Origin: Tanypteryx hageni
Taxonomy: Eukaryota > Arthropoda > Insecta > Odonata > Petaluridae
Assembly: GCA_028673005.1 (NCBI GenBank)
Contig: CM054113.1
Span: forward strand, 64,370,850-64,434,849
Length of the DNA stretch: 64,000 nucleotides
Direction of reading: 5' to 3'
The notes beneath the pieces were generated by a model that saw only the letters and a program-made list of their open reading frames with translations, was not told the DNA's origin and made no database searches. The translations under genes and the position numbers were made by a program. This document shows, piece by piece, positions 47,750-59,109 of this stretch (positions within the stretch are counted from its first letter, which is position 1; each line of letters begins with the position of its first letter).

Positions 47750-49120
47750 ATATATTATAAAAGGAATATAGGGTTCAAGTGCTGACAATAATTTTTATGC
47801 AAATAAAATAACAAAAATAAGGAGGGAGGGGGAGCCAAATTGAAATCTGCTTAAAATCAAGCGATAGGTATAAAGCAAATTTCTATCTCTTAAGGACAAT
47901 GAACATACCTCGATTTAACAAGTTATCAAAAGTCCTCGTCATCTTCCGCAGGTAAATTTATCGGGATGGCTTTGCGCATTGCTTCAAGAATATACATTAC
48001 ATTCCCGCTCCGTAGCGTGGCGGTTGCTTTTCTTGTTGTGAAAATCCGCTTGTCCTTGCCTCTTAAATAAACCGCGCGAGGCGACGAAAGTATATAAATT
48101 TGGAGAGGCAAACCTCGATCCGATTATTCGGCCGACACTTTCTCGGAAAGGATTTACAAAGCGTGGCGCGGATGGGTGGTAGGACACGAAAGTTAATTTG
48201 AAAACAAAAGAAGAGGACGCATGCGCATGGTAATCGAAATTAAATAGAAGGGGGATTCGTCCGAAGAACTCTTTCGTATAATCCGAACTGGAAACGAGAC
48301 CGAAATGACTGAGGTTGACAGTAAACGAAATCAAACGCGGAATCGAGTCGCAGCGGGATATTTTACGCGTTCATCACGAGGATAAAGACCGATTTGTCCG
48401 TTTTTTCGCGTTTCACTTGTTTTCGCTTCCTTTACCGGCTCGGATTCGTCTCGGGGATCGGTGTGAGGCGGTGGATGGGAAATTAGCATGAGGATGAAAT
48501 TGGAGAACAAGGGATCTCCGCCGGCATTTATCATAACCCGACCTCTAGCTTTCGCGATGGGTGGTTTGGCCAAGCGCCGTCTAAATATGGAGGCGCTCCG
48601 TGCAACGAATTGAGCTTAATCCAATCTTCCCCTCCATTCATCAACGCCCGCATCGAGGAACGTCGAGATTATTATAAATAAAGAAATAAAGGATTCGACC
48701 GCAATCTTGAAATAATAAGGTCAAGGAAATTTCGTTTGACGGGGTAGCGGAGCGATATATCTTTCAGAATATCTTCTCCTCAGAAGAATCTTTCAATTTT
48801 ATAAATATCATCGCCCAATTAAAAATAATTATTTTAGGGAAAGAGGCGGAAGGCGTGGCTGGAATGTATTTGCGACTCTTTGCACGTTAAAAACAGTGAT
48901 TTCACAAAAGTATTGGTGAAACGTCAAACAAAATTTATGTAATCAAAGAAAATGAGTCAATTATCTGATGAAGCTAGCAATGGAAATCGCATTTAATGCA
49001 AAGAACGTGATGCGTGTAAGCTAACGTAATTTGTGCGAGGAACTTTATAAATTTATTTTAAAAAAGATTATTTGGGAAAACAAAATATATAGTGTGCTTT
49101 TCATGCAGAGTTGAAAATAA
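47750..49120. other. Non-coding, CpG-richer segments
   Basis: 47990-48660 is CpG-richer than its surroundings and opens frames of 116 and 80 codons on the minus strand without recognisable domains. Confidence 0.35.
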
Positions 49121-49124
49121 TCTT

Positions 49125-49174
49125 TCCGACCTGTTTAGCTGCGAAACCAATGTTTCGCAGCTAAACAGGTCGGA
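49125..49174. repeat. Perfect hairpin, 23-bp arms, 4-nt loop
   Basis: TCCGACCTGTTTAGCTGCGA (continuing AAC) at 49125-49147 is followed by CAAT and its exact inverse at 49152-49174. Such near-zero-spacer palindromes typically arise by fold-back template switching. Confidence 0.9.
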
Positions 49175-49179
49175 CGATA

Positions 49180-52100
49180 TCATAGTTTCACATTGTTTAT
49201 TAAACTGTCTAAACAACTTAAGGAAGAAGGAAGCCTCATTTTTCCATGAAACAAGAGCGGAATTGGCAGCCTCGGGACGGAATGAATATTAATTTATATT
49301 TAAAGTCCCAGCTGAACAGTGGATATTTTCTGCATATACGAAGCATCTGCTACAGGGGATTCTGAATGATTTACGCTCACGTAGTAGGTGATCATGATCA
49401 ACATTTAGAAAACCTCATTTTCGCTATTAATTTGTCGACTTCTCTTACAGCAATAGTCTTTGGCAATTTATACGTAATTCCTACCCTTAGGAGCGTTTTT
49501 ACCGCCATTGCCAGCGAACTTAACGGCGAACGAGCCACGCGCTGAACGAGCTTCGTTGTGTGCGACTTTGTACTTATCGCTGGCGTGGAATATTCATAGG
49601 ACGTTATGCGGAAGTGCGATTTTACTGATCTTTCGCTTCCGTTTTCGATTACACGGAACAGCGTCGCATGTAAACGATTATTTTTATTTCAATGTTAAGA
49701 GGATTCGCCGCAATACATGCGGACGGCCTTCCACGGACAATTCTCATCCGCCACTCGGCATCGCTTTTAATTCCCGCGAATTTGTTCGTCTGATAATTCC
49801 CGCGGCATTTATTTCGCTCAAGTTTTCGTCTTTTGTTTTCCGAGCTGTCGTCGAAACGTTTCGAAAAATTTTTAACGTGCCAATTAAGGTCAGTCACCAA
49901 TTTCACGTGGCCGTAAGCGTTCTTTCATATTTATAGAAGAAGCGAAAACGGGAACGTGGGTGTTATCACGAGGGATTTGTGATAAAACTACTTACCAAGC
50001 CAATGAAGAGAGAGAGAGAGAGAGGGATAAAAAAAACTTAAACCGGCGGTAATGCGCTCGATGTTCCAAGCTAAAGTTTTCCCCGGAGCCATCGAAGGCA
50101 TGCGAGGTGTGGCTTTGGCCATTTTCCACCGTAGGCGGTGCAATTTTCTCCCACCGACCCTGGACACCGGATGTGAATCCCTAGAAAATTCCCATCTAAA
50201 ATTTCGAGCGCTTCCTCTAAATTATTTCCTCCGAGAAAACTGAGAAAGATTTCGTGTTTTCGGTTTGTGCGATGCCATAATCTCAGCATCGGAAGATTTA
50301 AAAAAAAACCAGGAGGAAATAATAATAAAAAACAGCGACAAATATTTCCAATTCTGTTGATTCGCTACGTATGCCGATTCACGAAATCTATTCACTCACG
50401 TATAAATAACCATGGCGAATTAACTTCTTTATTGTTTTTCCTTTGCCACCTAATTATCACTATGTACTCGAATTTGTCGCGAAAAGGCTTAAAATTGTTT
50501 ATGAAATAAATGGCCTTCATAGTTTTGTTGAAATTTTTCTGCCTTTATAGCAATTTTTGCACCCTTTTGAAATTACTCTCAAAATTCAACCGATCAATTA
50601 GATTCGATTATTTCATTCTTTCCTTAAAAAATTGCGACAAAATTTCAAGAGAACAGTTATACCATTCAAGCTTTTTAAGAATTAACAGAGATCCATTCGC
50701 ACGAAAGTATCTAAAGTCATATGATGGGTATAAAATTATATGGTCATTATAATCTCCTTTAAATGAAATTGCTGGACACGCGAAAGTCTTCGGAGCGTAA
50801 ACCAAAATCCTTCAAACATGGCGAAATGCCAAATGATCTAAAACTATTTTCTGAATTTCTTTTAGCATCGGTTTCGCAATGGGTTTGATAAAGGATTGCT
50901 CTGTCTTGGGATCCGTTCGAGATATCTTCTTTATTTTTATCATCACGCTAAAAATATCGTCATTTGTACTTATGTAAGTAATGTGTCGCCGCGATCTGGA
51001 GGCCGTCAACTCACAGCTTTCTGACGTGTTATAAATAGTTTTCCGAGTATAATCCGGGAAAATTCGAATCCAGATGTCGCCTTTTGTGTAGGTATATTCC
51101 ATGCAAATTTCCTGTCTTTTCAAGGCGATATAGGTCACCCATTGTTACCCCCACTGTAGAAATGCTTCTCGGAAACGACCCCTAGGATCACAGTGGGTAA
51201 TATCTGGCGGAGCTTTTTTGTTGAATTTTTTAAGATGTAATCAATATGTTAAATAAATACATATAAATACATATATCTGTTCATGTAGTATATACGATGT
51301 GTATACGTATATACGGGTATATATTTATGTATATACGTGTATATATTTATGTGTATACGCGAATATGCCTATGTATGCATATAGTATATGTACACATATG
51401 TACACACACACATAAATATATATGTTCGAGCACACAAGGACAGATATGAACACGAGAAAAATATATTTTTATACCGAGCCTACTTAAAATTCTCATTCAT
51501 TAACTGTGGTCGTTTAATTAATTGGAGATATAGCAAACTTCGCACGTTTATCTTTCCAGTGTCAGGTGTTGTGAGGAGGTAGATTAAAATCTCCCCCGAC
51601 AACTCTTGAATTGCACCCTTATTTGGTGGAATTTAGCGGGATAATCCGCGATCTATTTGGAGAAACAAGTCGCTTGAGCCCTCCGTCCGCTTATTAATCT
51701 CATCGACCAGCACTCCGTAAATGGAGGCGGGCGCGAAAACGCGCGGCACCCCGGAGCAAGTTCACATAAATTCCGCGATCGGTTTGATTTAGCATGATAT
51801 GACACGACCGTTCGTGCGAAAAAAAACCGAAAATCGCGCCCTCGAGTCGCTTGGGACATTTGGCAACGGTGGCCGCGGAATCGTGCTATAAATGCGCAAC
51901 GTTGCCATCCGGTAATAAATTTTTGCCCATCGAGACACTTGGATTGCATTTCTGCTATGAACGAATCCATTGTCCCATACGCGCGGAATTTTTAATGGAG
52001 TAGTAAAAAGTCATCGCCATAACTTTTAAGGCCGAACGGTGATACGCACGTTTTACCTGAAACGGTGAACCGACTCGCACTTTAAAGGTCATCCTTTATG

Positions 52101-52780
52101 TGTCTTAAGAAGCCGCCACCGCAATTAAATCTGAGAGTTTCTCATCGCCGCACGTAACGCAGGTGTTACTCGTTTAGCGATTTCAATCTGGACTGAAAAA
52201 TCTCAAATATGACGAGCATTTCATTTCGCAAAAATGTCGACGTTCCAGCGGCAAGACGCGTTCCAGTTCACCGCGTCAAACATTTTCTACGATTAATGAT
52301 TTAAAATCCGTTTCTTCGATGGAGAGATTTTGAAAATTTATGCAGCAATAACTCGGGTGGATAAATATTTTAAATCAAAGCATTAAACTGTGTCGGAAAT
52401 CGCCATTCAAATTGTTTCTCATGACAACTATCGGAAAATTATGATAACTAGCAACATTAGATGTTAAAAACTTAAAATATACCAACAGCATAGTTATTTT
52501 ATCTTGATGTCATTGATAATCGTCGAGGTTTAAGTTAAGTGATCACTGTTTTCCTTAGTTATGTCGTTCGATTTCTTACTACTGTGGAAATTCGATTATT
52601 CTACAATTTTCGTGGACTGCGTTTTTTTCCGTATGTTTACGCTCACCGTTTTCGTAGGTGCACATCGCGCCAATGGAAATAATGAGAAACAAATAGACCG
52701 AAGCTAGTCAGAAATCGAGCATCAATTAAACGCATTTCTCTCAAGTATGTTTCGCGGCAAAATTTTCTCATTTTTGTTTT
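49180..52780. other. Non-coding; simple-sequence patches
   Basis: CpG-richer stretches at 49500-49940 and 51640-52280, a GA run at 50008-50024, and an AT/GT tract at 51240-51430. Open frames of 142 codons (49508-49936) and 108 codons (50812-51138) have no recognisable domain. Confidence 0.4.
51240..51430. repeat. TATA/GTAC-rich low-complexity tract
   Basis: Alternating purine-pyrimidine sequence with repeated TATATACG, TATATTTATG and GTACACA words. Confidence 0.85.
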
Positions 52781-52785
52781 CGGTA

Positions 52786-53384
52786 CAGTCATACCCCGTT
52801 TAACGCTAGGGATCCTGCAATATAATAACTGTCGCAGCTTTTTTGTCATGTTCTCACATATAACGGATTCTACACAAGCTGTTCTTATAACCAGCGCCCA
52901 ATACTACCAATAGGTATCCGATTTCGTGAGATATGTAAACAAAACCATTTGTTGCTCTGCAATCCGAGAACGTGGCGTTTCTGCCGTGTTTTGTTTGATG
53001 ATTTCGGCAGTTGTTTTCAGTTATTCTGTCTGAAATTTTTTGCTACATACCGCATTCAAAACAATCTCAGGAGGATAGTTACCACGATCGATGATCGCTT
53101 TGAGTGTGGCGGTAAATTCATATGCTGCTTAGTGATCACCACTCGCCGCCTCACCGCATACTTTTATGTTGTGCAGGTTACTGCGATACACAAAGAAAAA
53201 TACTTTTATGTTGTGCAGGTTACTGCGATGCACAAAGAAAAGTTATAGAAAATAATATTCTCTAATTAGTCCTTGAGTTAGAGCGCCCACAAAAACGTAT
53301 GGAGAAATTAAAAATTGTTCCGAGAACAAAGAGCGTTATAACGAATCAGCGTTGAACGGGGTAGCGTTAAACGGGGTATTACTG
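52786..53384. mobile_element. pogo-like MITE, 599 bp
   Basis: Ends CAGTCATACCCCGTTTAACG (left) and CAGTAATACCCCGTTTAACG (right, reverse complement), one mismatch in 20, flanked by TA (52784-52785 and 53385-53386). Contains the 42-bp tandem duplication at 53159-53242, and near 53272 a GAGTTAGAGCGCCCACAAAA string similar to part of repeat family A. No transposase. Confidence 0.85.
53159..53242. repeat. 42-bp tandem duplication
   Basis: Two adjacent copies starting TACTTTTATGTTGTGCAGGT, differing at only a couple of positions; internal to the pogo-like MITE. Confidence 0.9.
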
Positions 53385-53393
53385 TATTTATGT

Positions 53394-53714
53394 CAGCGGT
53401 GCCCAACCTACGGCCCGCGAAGGGTTTTTGTGCGGCCCTCGAAGTTATCATGAAAAAGCAATCCGAAAAATTTAACACAAATTCATACATTTCTACAGAA
53501 ATTTTGATAGTGAAACTTTTAATATTGAAAAGTTATACAATAAAAATCTTATTTAGAATTTATTTTCACTTATATGGAACCTCAGAATATATAGGTAACT
53601 TCTAATTTAAACTCTAATCCGGCCCGCCAAAGAATTGGCAGAATGCAATCCGGCCCGCCGAAGGATTCGCAACCACCAATACGGCCCGCCATGTAATAAG
53701 GTTGGGTACCACTG
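53394..53714. mobile_element. hAT MITE, 321 bp, perfect 8-bp TSD
   Basis: Left end CAGCGGTGCCCAACCTACGG; right end (reverse complement) CAGTGGTACCCAACCTTATT. Flanked by identical ATTTATGT (53386-53393 and 53715-53722). CGGCCCGC words recur inside. It sits one base beyond the pogo-like MITE. Confidence 0.92.
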
Positions 53715-53722
53715 ATTTATGT

Positions 53723-54950
53723 CTTTGGGCGCCGCACAGAGGCGATTTTTTAGGAAAACATGGTCAAAACCCAAGATAACGAACATCGGCTTAGACGGGT
53801 AATAAACATTGTAAGAGAAAGTAACGCAAAAAAGTTGACTGTCACACGTCTATACGCTTTGTTTTTGGGATTTAAGTGCATCATCTTGTGAATTTTTTTC
53901 TTGTGATTTAAGCGCTTGGGTGGATTGTGATAATATGCCTGGAGGTAGCATATTAAAAATTTTAACATAAATGTGATTTTACCTTTGCCTTTACTTTTAT
54001 GAACTAGCCCACCACGCCTGAAAAGCACGTAAAAATGTGTTGATATGGCATTTCCATTGAAACTTTTAGTTACTTATTCAGCTGTATTCCGCTTAATTTC
54101 AGGTATCATTCGTGCTTTATCTAAAACCATCAAAAACTACTTCTAATATTTGCGATTCTTGTAGAAAATGTGATTTATTTGTCGAGCGCTCCCGTATATG
54201 TTCACTTGATGGAATACCCATTTCGTCGCGTGTTTGAGTCTGTGTTAGAAATCCAGCTACTTTCTACAACAAAACACCACTTTTCTTACAGGATCCCGTA
54301 GCCAGCACATTACTTGGAGCAAAAAGGAGTCGTTCGAGATCATGCGCGAAAGCTCGTCGACAGAATTCAGAGAACAATGTGAACATTTGCGCGAACGAGT
54401 CGGAGAAACAACTCATCACACGGAAACATTACCTAGTGAAATATAACAAGTTTTATGACGTTATATTTTTCATTTTAAGTCGAAGTGTCAAACTTCTCCA
54501 AGAAACACTGAATGTTTCCTTCGCAAAAATAAAGTGTTTAGAAAGTAATATCACGTTTCCAGTGCGCGCGCACGCCTCCGATTCTCGAAAAAATGGCGGG
54601 CACCCACCAATTGACTTAAATGAAAGTAGTGAACGATCAAAGCGGCAGAACTGAAATATTACTGTTACAAGCAAGTACTTCGGAGCTATCTTATATATAT
54701 AGGTATTAATAAAACCGATAATTTGGTATTTCAGTAATATCGTTTCGTATCGTATTAATTGCATCGGAAATTTACCGGTCATATGAAGAGATATTGTCAT
54801 TCATAGTATATAATAATAATAATTTGTTTATGAAATGAATGAAAATAAAAGAAGGGATGAGTCGTACCAGACCGTAAAATATAAAATTAATTCTGTCAAA
54901 CAAAAGTATCGAAGACAAAAGGTATAAACCACTCCTTCAGCCATAACATT
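53723..54950. other. Non-coding, no recognised gene
   Basis: AT-rich sequence with no supported gene. A 115-codon minus frame (54453-54800) has no recognisable domain. Confidence 0.4.
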
Positions 54951-54956
54951 TATTGT

Positions 54957-55124
54957 AAGGGCCAATGCATTTCACCCACTATGTGGGCATTCTCAGGGCG
55001 AACCTGCTTCGACAGTGACACGAGGCCGACCCAAATAACTTCCGCGCAATCTTCACAGTCGGCCTCGTGTCACTGTCGAAGCAGGTTCGCCCTGAGAATG
55101 CCCACATAGTGGGCATTGGCCCTT
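54957..55124. repeat. Long fold-back of repeat B
   Basis: Left arm 54957-55030 and right arm 55058-55124 are inverse copies except for a 7-base difference (ATTTCAC, present only in the left arm). The spacer is 27 bp. The arms contain TGCCCACATAGTGGG and CACTGTCGAAGCAGGTTCGC and match the block at 16561-16690. The hammerhead-like CTGAAGA there is CTGAGAA here, so that core is broken. Confidence 0.85.
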
Positions 55125-55129
55125 AAAAT

Positions 55130-55515
55130 AAATTTTATTAGTTATTATTTAGTTAGTAGCCATAAGAACCAAGCCTCCAATCAATATCAAAGACAAATTG
55201 AATAAGAGATATGCTTTTTAGACTGGTTTCCAAAGGAAACAGCTTTATGAAATGATAGTGTCTGTGTCTCCCACTAACAACTTTTGCACAAATGAACCAA
55301 TTTTCATGTAACTTGGTATGAGGCTCGTGCTGTCATGGCCCACCTCCGGGCTATATTTTATTTGGCAAAGATTGAAGTGTCGGGTTCGGTTACAGGAACG
55401 TTTTTTCCTTATTTATTTGACATAGGAAGTCTCAAATCCATCGTGCTGAGATGTTCTCTTTAATACTTTAAAATAACTTAAAATTGTGGTATTGGAGCAA
55501 GGTTTTTACTGTTCT
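55130..55515. other. Non-coding, no recognised gene
   Basis: No feature supported between the fold-back and the hAT terminus. Confidence 0.4.
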
Positions 55516-55519
55516 AAGG

Positions 55520-56282
55520 TAGTGGTTCTCAACCTTTTAGTGCTCGCGATGCACTTTGGATATTCACTTTTTTCGCGGCACACTAGAATTACATTTGAAT
55601 AAAGAACTAAAATTTATTATAAAAATACATATTTTTCATATTATGCCGTATATGTAATCGACCAAATTAAGTTATGATATCGTAAAACAGAACAAATCAT
55701 GAAGCTTTGTTAAAAAATCTATTTTAAAATCTTACGTAATGTGTTGAACTTGGCGTTTTCTAATTATTACACTGATATTAAGACGTACCCGTGATAGGCA
55801 CATTCTCATTTTATCTAAGTGAATCGAAACCTTTGACAGATTCCAACATGGATGGAGCACCGTCGATACAAATTCCTGCACATGACTTCCATGAAATTTC
55901 CAAATATTCCAAGTAGGAAGTCAAAGTATCGAATATATCTTGATCTTTTGTGTTTTCCAAAAATTGACTAATTATTTCATTTTCATGAATGAAGCGAACA
56001 AATGTTAATATGTAGTTGTGCTTTTACCCTAATATAGGTTGACTCGTCAACTTGCAAAACAAAGTCTGACATTTTAAGATTATTAGAAACATTTCCCTCT
56101 ATGTTAGATCGCATATCTTCTAACCTTCTTCGAATTGTATCATTAGAAAACGGAATTTTGGCAATTTCTTGTTCCGATTCATCACCGAGCATTGTCCTAA
56201 CTAAAATAAACTTGCGACATTTTTGCCGGAACGAATGGCACCTTTTGTAAGGGGCGCCTATGGCATATGCCACCTTTGCCAT
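55520..56282 (-). pseudogene. Broken hAT transposase (ZBED5-like)
   Basis: The left edge has a hAT-type end, TAGTGGTTCTCAACCTTTTA. On the minus strand, 56282 to about 56006 encodes KIPFSNDTIRRRLEDMRSNI and SDFVLQVDEST. After a one-base frameshift near 56006 the homology continues to about 55800 as VRFIHENEIISQFLENTKDQ, ISWKSCAGICIDGAPSMLES and a stop. These motifs match the hAT transposase family related to ZBED5/SCAND3-type genes. The N-terminal zinc finger and C-terminal dimerisation region are missing, so it is a dead fragment. Confidence 0.8.
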
Positions 56283-56289
56283 ACCCTAG

Positions 56290-56698
56290 TTACGGCACTG
56301 CTCCACCGTATGAATCTAATTCATCTTTCTCCTAATCGTACCCAATTAAATAGAGTCGACTTGCCATCAAAGAAACTTTTTCGACACGGAGAAATAACTG
56401 AATCATAGCCACACTGGAGAATGCCTATCTTTTTGGTAAATTTTAGGAATCACTTTTACATCGTAACTTCGCGGGCCGTATAATATGCTCTCTGAGCCCG
56501 CATGCGCTTGCCGACCCGTTTTGAAACACTCAACTTTGTTGCACTTGCTGCGTGATTTTTGTAAGTCGGCCTGATTCTGTCCAAACCTTGCCATACGCTT
56601 CGACGGATTGGAGGATTTAAAATTTACCTTGTAGAAGTAGTAGACTAGGAGAGATACTGAGGCGGCATTTCTAAATTCTCTTTTCCTATTTGTTGCAG
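56290..56698 (+). other. Laminin intron 3' end and acceptor
   Basis: The last 400 bp before the exon. The pyrimidine-rich CTCTTTTCCTATTTGTTGCAG ends in AG at 56697-56698, a good acceptor. No signal-peptide exon was found upstream. Confidence 0.6.
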
Positions 56699-57011
56699 CG
56701 CTGCATCCCAGGATTCGAGAACGCGGCCTTCAACGTGCAGGTCGAAGCCACAAACACTTGCGGCGAGATCGAACCCACCGAATACTGCGTGCAGACTGGT
56801 GTCGGAGGCGGGGGTTGGGGCGGAGGGTGGGCCGGGGGCAGCATCGGACGCAAGTCTTGCGATGTGTGCCACGCCTACACCCCTTCGCACTCACACCCGC
56901 CTGCATACCTCACGGACTTTAACAACAACGAGAACCAGACGTGGTGGCAGTCGGAGACCATGTACGAGGGAATCCAGTACCCCAATCAGGTCAACTTGAC
57001 ATTGCGATTGA
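56699..57011 (+). CDS. LanB2: Laminin gamma chain, N-terminal domain exon
   Basis: A 313-bp internal exon encoding 104 residues plus one base. It has a strong acceptor (TTGTTGCAG before 56699) and a perfect GTGAGT donor at 57012. The protein starts [20 protein letters not shown], then [36 protein letters not shown] and [12 protein letters not shown]: the laminin N-terminal (domain VI) fold that polymerises basement-membrane laminin outside the cell. The five cysteines (2, 21, 30, 54, 57) match the family, and NQT (79) and NLT (99) are glycosylation sites. YCVQTG and WWQSETM-type words favour gamma over alpha, beta or netrin. A Gly/Trp-rich loop (about 35-50) replaces a roughly five-residue segment of vertebrate gamma-1. 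The preceding signal-peptide exon and following exon are not visible, so only a small part of the gene is here. Confidence 0.92.
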
Positions 57012-57017
57012 GTGAGT
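57012..57017 (+). other. Splice donor of the laminin exon
   Basis: GTGAGT after an exon ending TTG-A. This leaves phase 1, so the next exon begins with two bases of a codon. The in-frame stop 13 bases further on supports intron sequence here. Confidence 0.8.
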
Positions 57018-57227
57018 ACATCTAACATCCTCTTCTGTCATTCGTGAAAGATGGGTTCTTTCCGAGCTTAAGCTACCTCCAAATCGACGTCAATTTATAT
57101 CTCAAATATCTACTAGATATAGTTAACTCAATCAGTCATAATTATTTAAAAGGCTACGCTAACAGTATTTTGTAAAATGACGTGTGATTTACAAATCGTC
57201 TCTTAGGTCAATTTTTCACAAAGCAGT

Positions 57228-58450
57228 TAGTGGCGCAACTACAAATTCTGCCCTCCCCCCTCTCCCCCCGCGAAAGTTTTGAACGGGCCCCCTTGTACAA
57301 CTATACTAAAAATCATCCTACGTTCGCTTCGAAAATGTAGATATAAACGAAAAAATGCACTATTTAATATATAGTTTTATTTACAAGTCATTAGGCATTT
57401 TCAATGAGGTGATTTTTTGTTCCTCTTTTTTAGTTCTTCTTCTAATTTTATTTCTTTGTCTTTTTCGCAGCTACGCTAGTTGTACTTGAATTATCTTTTT
57501 CCATTTAAATAAATAGGAAAAACAATAAATATGATAGCAGTGTATCTTGATACGCAATTAATAAACTAAATATTTTCTTAATTACGAATTTCCCGATTTC
57601 CAGTTAAAAAAAACATTTTCTTCTAAAACGAAGATGTGTACTGGGACGGATTTCCCATTAGGCAGAAATATGCTTAGGAACGTTCGCGTTCTTGTAATGC
57701 GATGATTATTGTTCATTTACATGATACCTGCAAGTCACCTTATTGGCGGATGGCAGGGTATGTTCATGTAGTAAAAAGAATTTTTATTGTTTCTGTTAAT
57801 CACCTGCGAGAAATCCTAGCATTAGCAAATTACATATATTAAGTACGTATGGCTTTATACTTACTTCATTTCTTACGGAAAACACGAAAGTCGGGATGCT
57901 TTGAACTGGGGCGCGTGATTTTTAAATCCGGCCCTGCATATCTAGCAATATGTCATGTAGAAAAACATACATGAATAAATACTTTATAATGCAGTAAGAT
58001 AAAGACTAAATTATATTTTTATACTTATTTACATTAATGTTTCTCTCCTCAAAGACACCGAAAAATAATCGAAGTTTTCTGGTAAGCTTCATGGAATAAC
58101 GTGTTCATAACGGGCATACGTATTCACATCTACAGAGCTGAACTCAGCTTTTTCCCTATATTATCTTCATGCTTAATGAATACAGTACAAATGTCCCCTT
58201 CGTCTTCCATATGGGTCTGATGGATCCAGATGGATCTCAGAGAAAAAGTGTTTAATTTTATAAGGCCAAGCGGCCTGCTAGGCTCTGTTTGCAGTGGGTG
58301 GAAAATTAAGAATTTTAGCAATGACTTATAAAAAATGGTTAGGTCTGCGTCGCAGGCTCCCAGATTCTTCGGGACTCCCAGATTCTTCAGGGCTCCCAGA
58401 CCCCCCCCCCCCGCGGTGGCGGACCTGACTGCATAGTAGTTACGCCCCTG
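57228..58450. mobile_element. hAT-type element in laminin intron, 1223 bp
   Basis: Ends TAGTGGCGCAACTAC (left) and CAGGGGCGTAACTAC (right, reverse complement), flanked by identical 8-bp AAAGCAGT (57220-57227 and 58451-58458). A C-run (about 58400-58413) and an 18-19-bp tandem repeat (CTCCCAGATTCTTC, about 58355-58395) lie near the right end. No transposase frame was recognised, so it appears non-autonomous. Confidence 0.85.
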
Positions 58451-58935
58451 AAAGCAGTGACTTTGTAGTTACACCTTAACGATTAATTTTTCTGCGAAGT
58501 TTAAATAGGATTAAAAATACATTTTAAAGCAGAAATGCTTAAGATTATTCCAACGAGGTCAGTCGCGTTTATTTTTGTTACATCGACTTTTTCTACGTGA
58601 TGTAAAATTCATATCAACTAACAACGTAACAGCTTTGCCGCGGACAGATCTTCAATGAAGGAGAAACTCGTCTTTTACGTTACTTGATTCATCGCACCTC
58701 ACAAATTTGCAAGAGTTACCCAGAAATAAATCTTCGAAGGAATACGTGATTAATGCAGTAAAAATCATTTGTTAGCTATAGAACCATCGCAATTAAACCT
58801 TTTCAAATAACTGATTCAAACAATTTTTTCCCCACGAAAATCTCGTCTATTCTGACTGATATCGTGTGGAAGGAAAAGGAAAGATACTTCGCTGTCAAGG
58901 TATATAAGCAATAATATATATGCCATTCGATAGAT

Positions 58936-59101
58936 CAGCGGTTTCCCAACTGTGTTCTGCGGAACCCCAGGGTTCCGTGAAAAATAGATAGGGCTTCGTG
59001 ATAGAATGAGAGGGAAAGACTCGATATGTGCTGCCATATTGAAAAGATTATTTTAAATATGTATAAGGGTTTCGTGACTTCAGAAAGTTTGGAAACACCT
59101 G
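58936..59101. mobile_element. hAT MITE, 166 bp
   Basis: Ends CAGCGGTTTCCCAACT and CAGGTGTTTCCAAACT (reverse complement of the right end). Flanks CGATAGAT and CGGCAGAT agree at six of eight bases. Confidence 0.75.
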
Positions 59102-59109
59102 CGGCAGAT

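Noticed and set aside
47930..47960. CCGCAG-GTAAAT as donor of the laminin signal-peptide exon
   Set aside because: The frame ending in CAG has a stop 12 codons upstream and no ATG or signal sequence.
49508..49936. 142-codon plus frame
   Set aside because: No recognisable motif, no splice or start context; antisense frame is also open.
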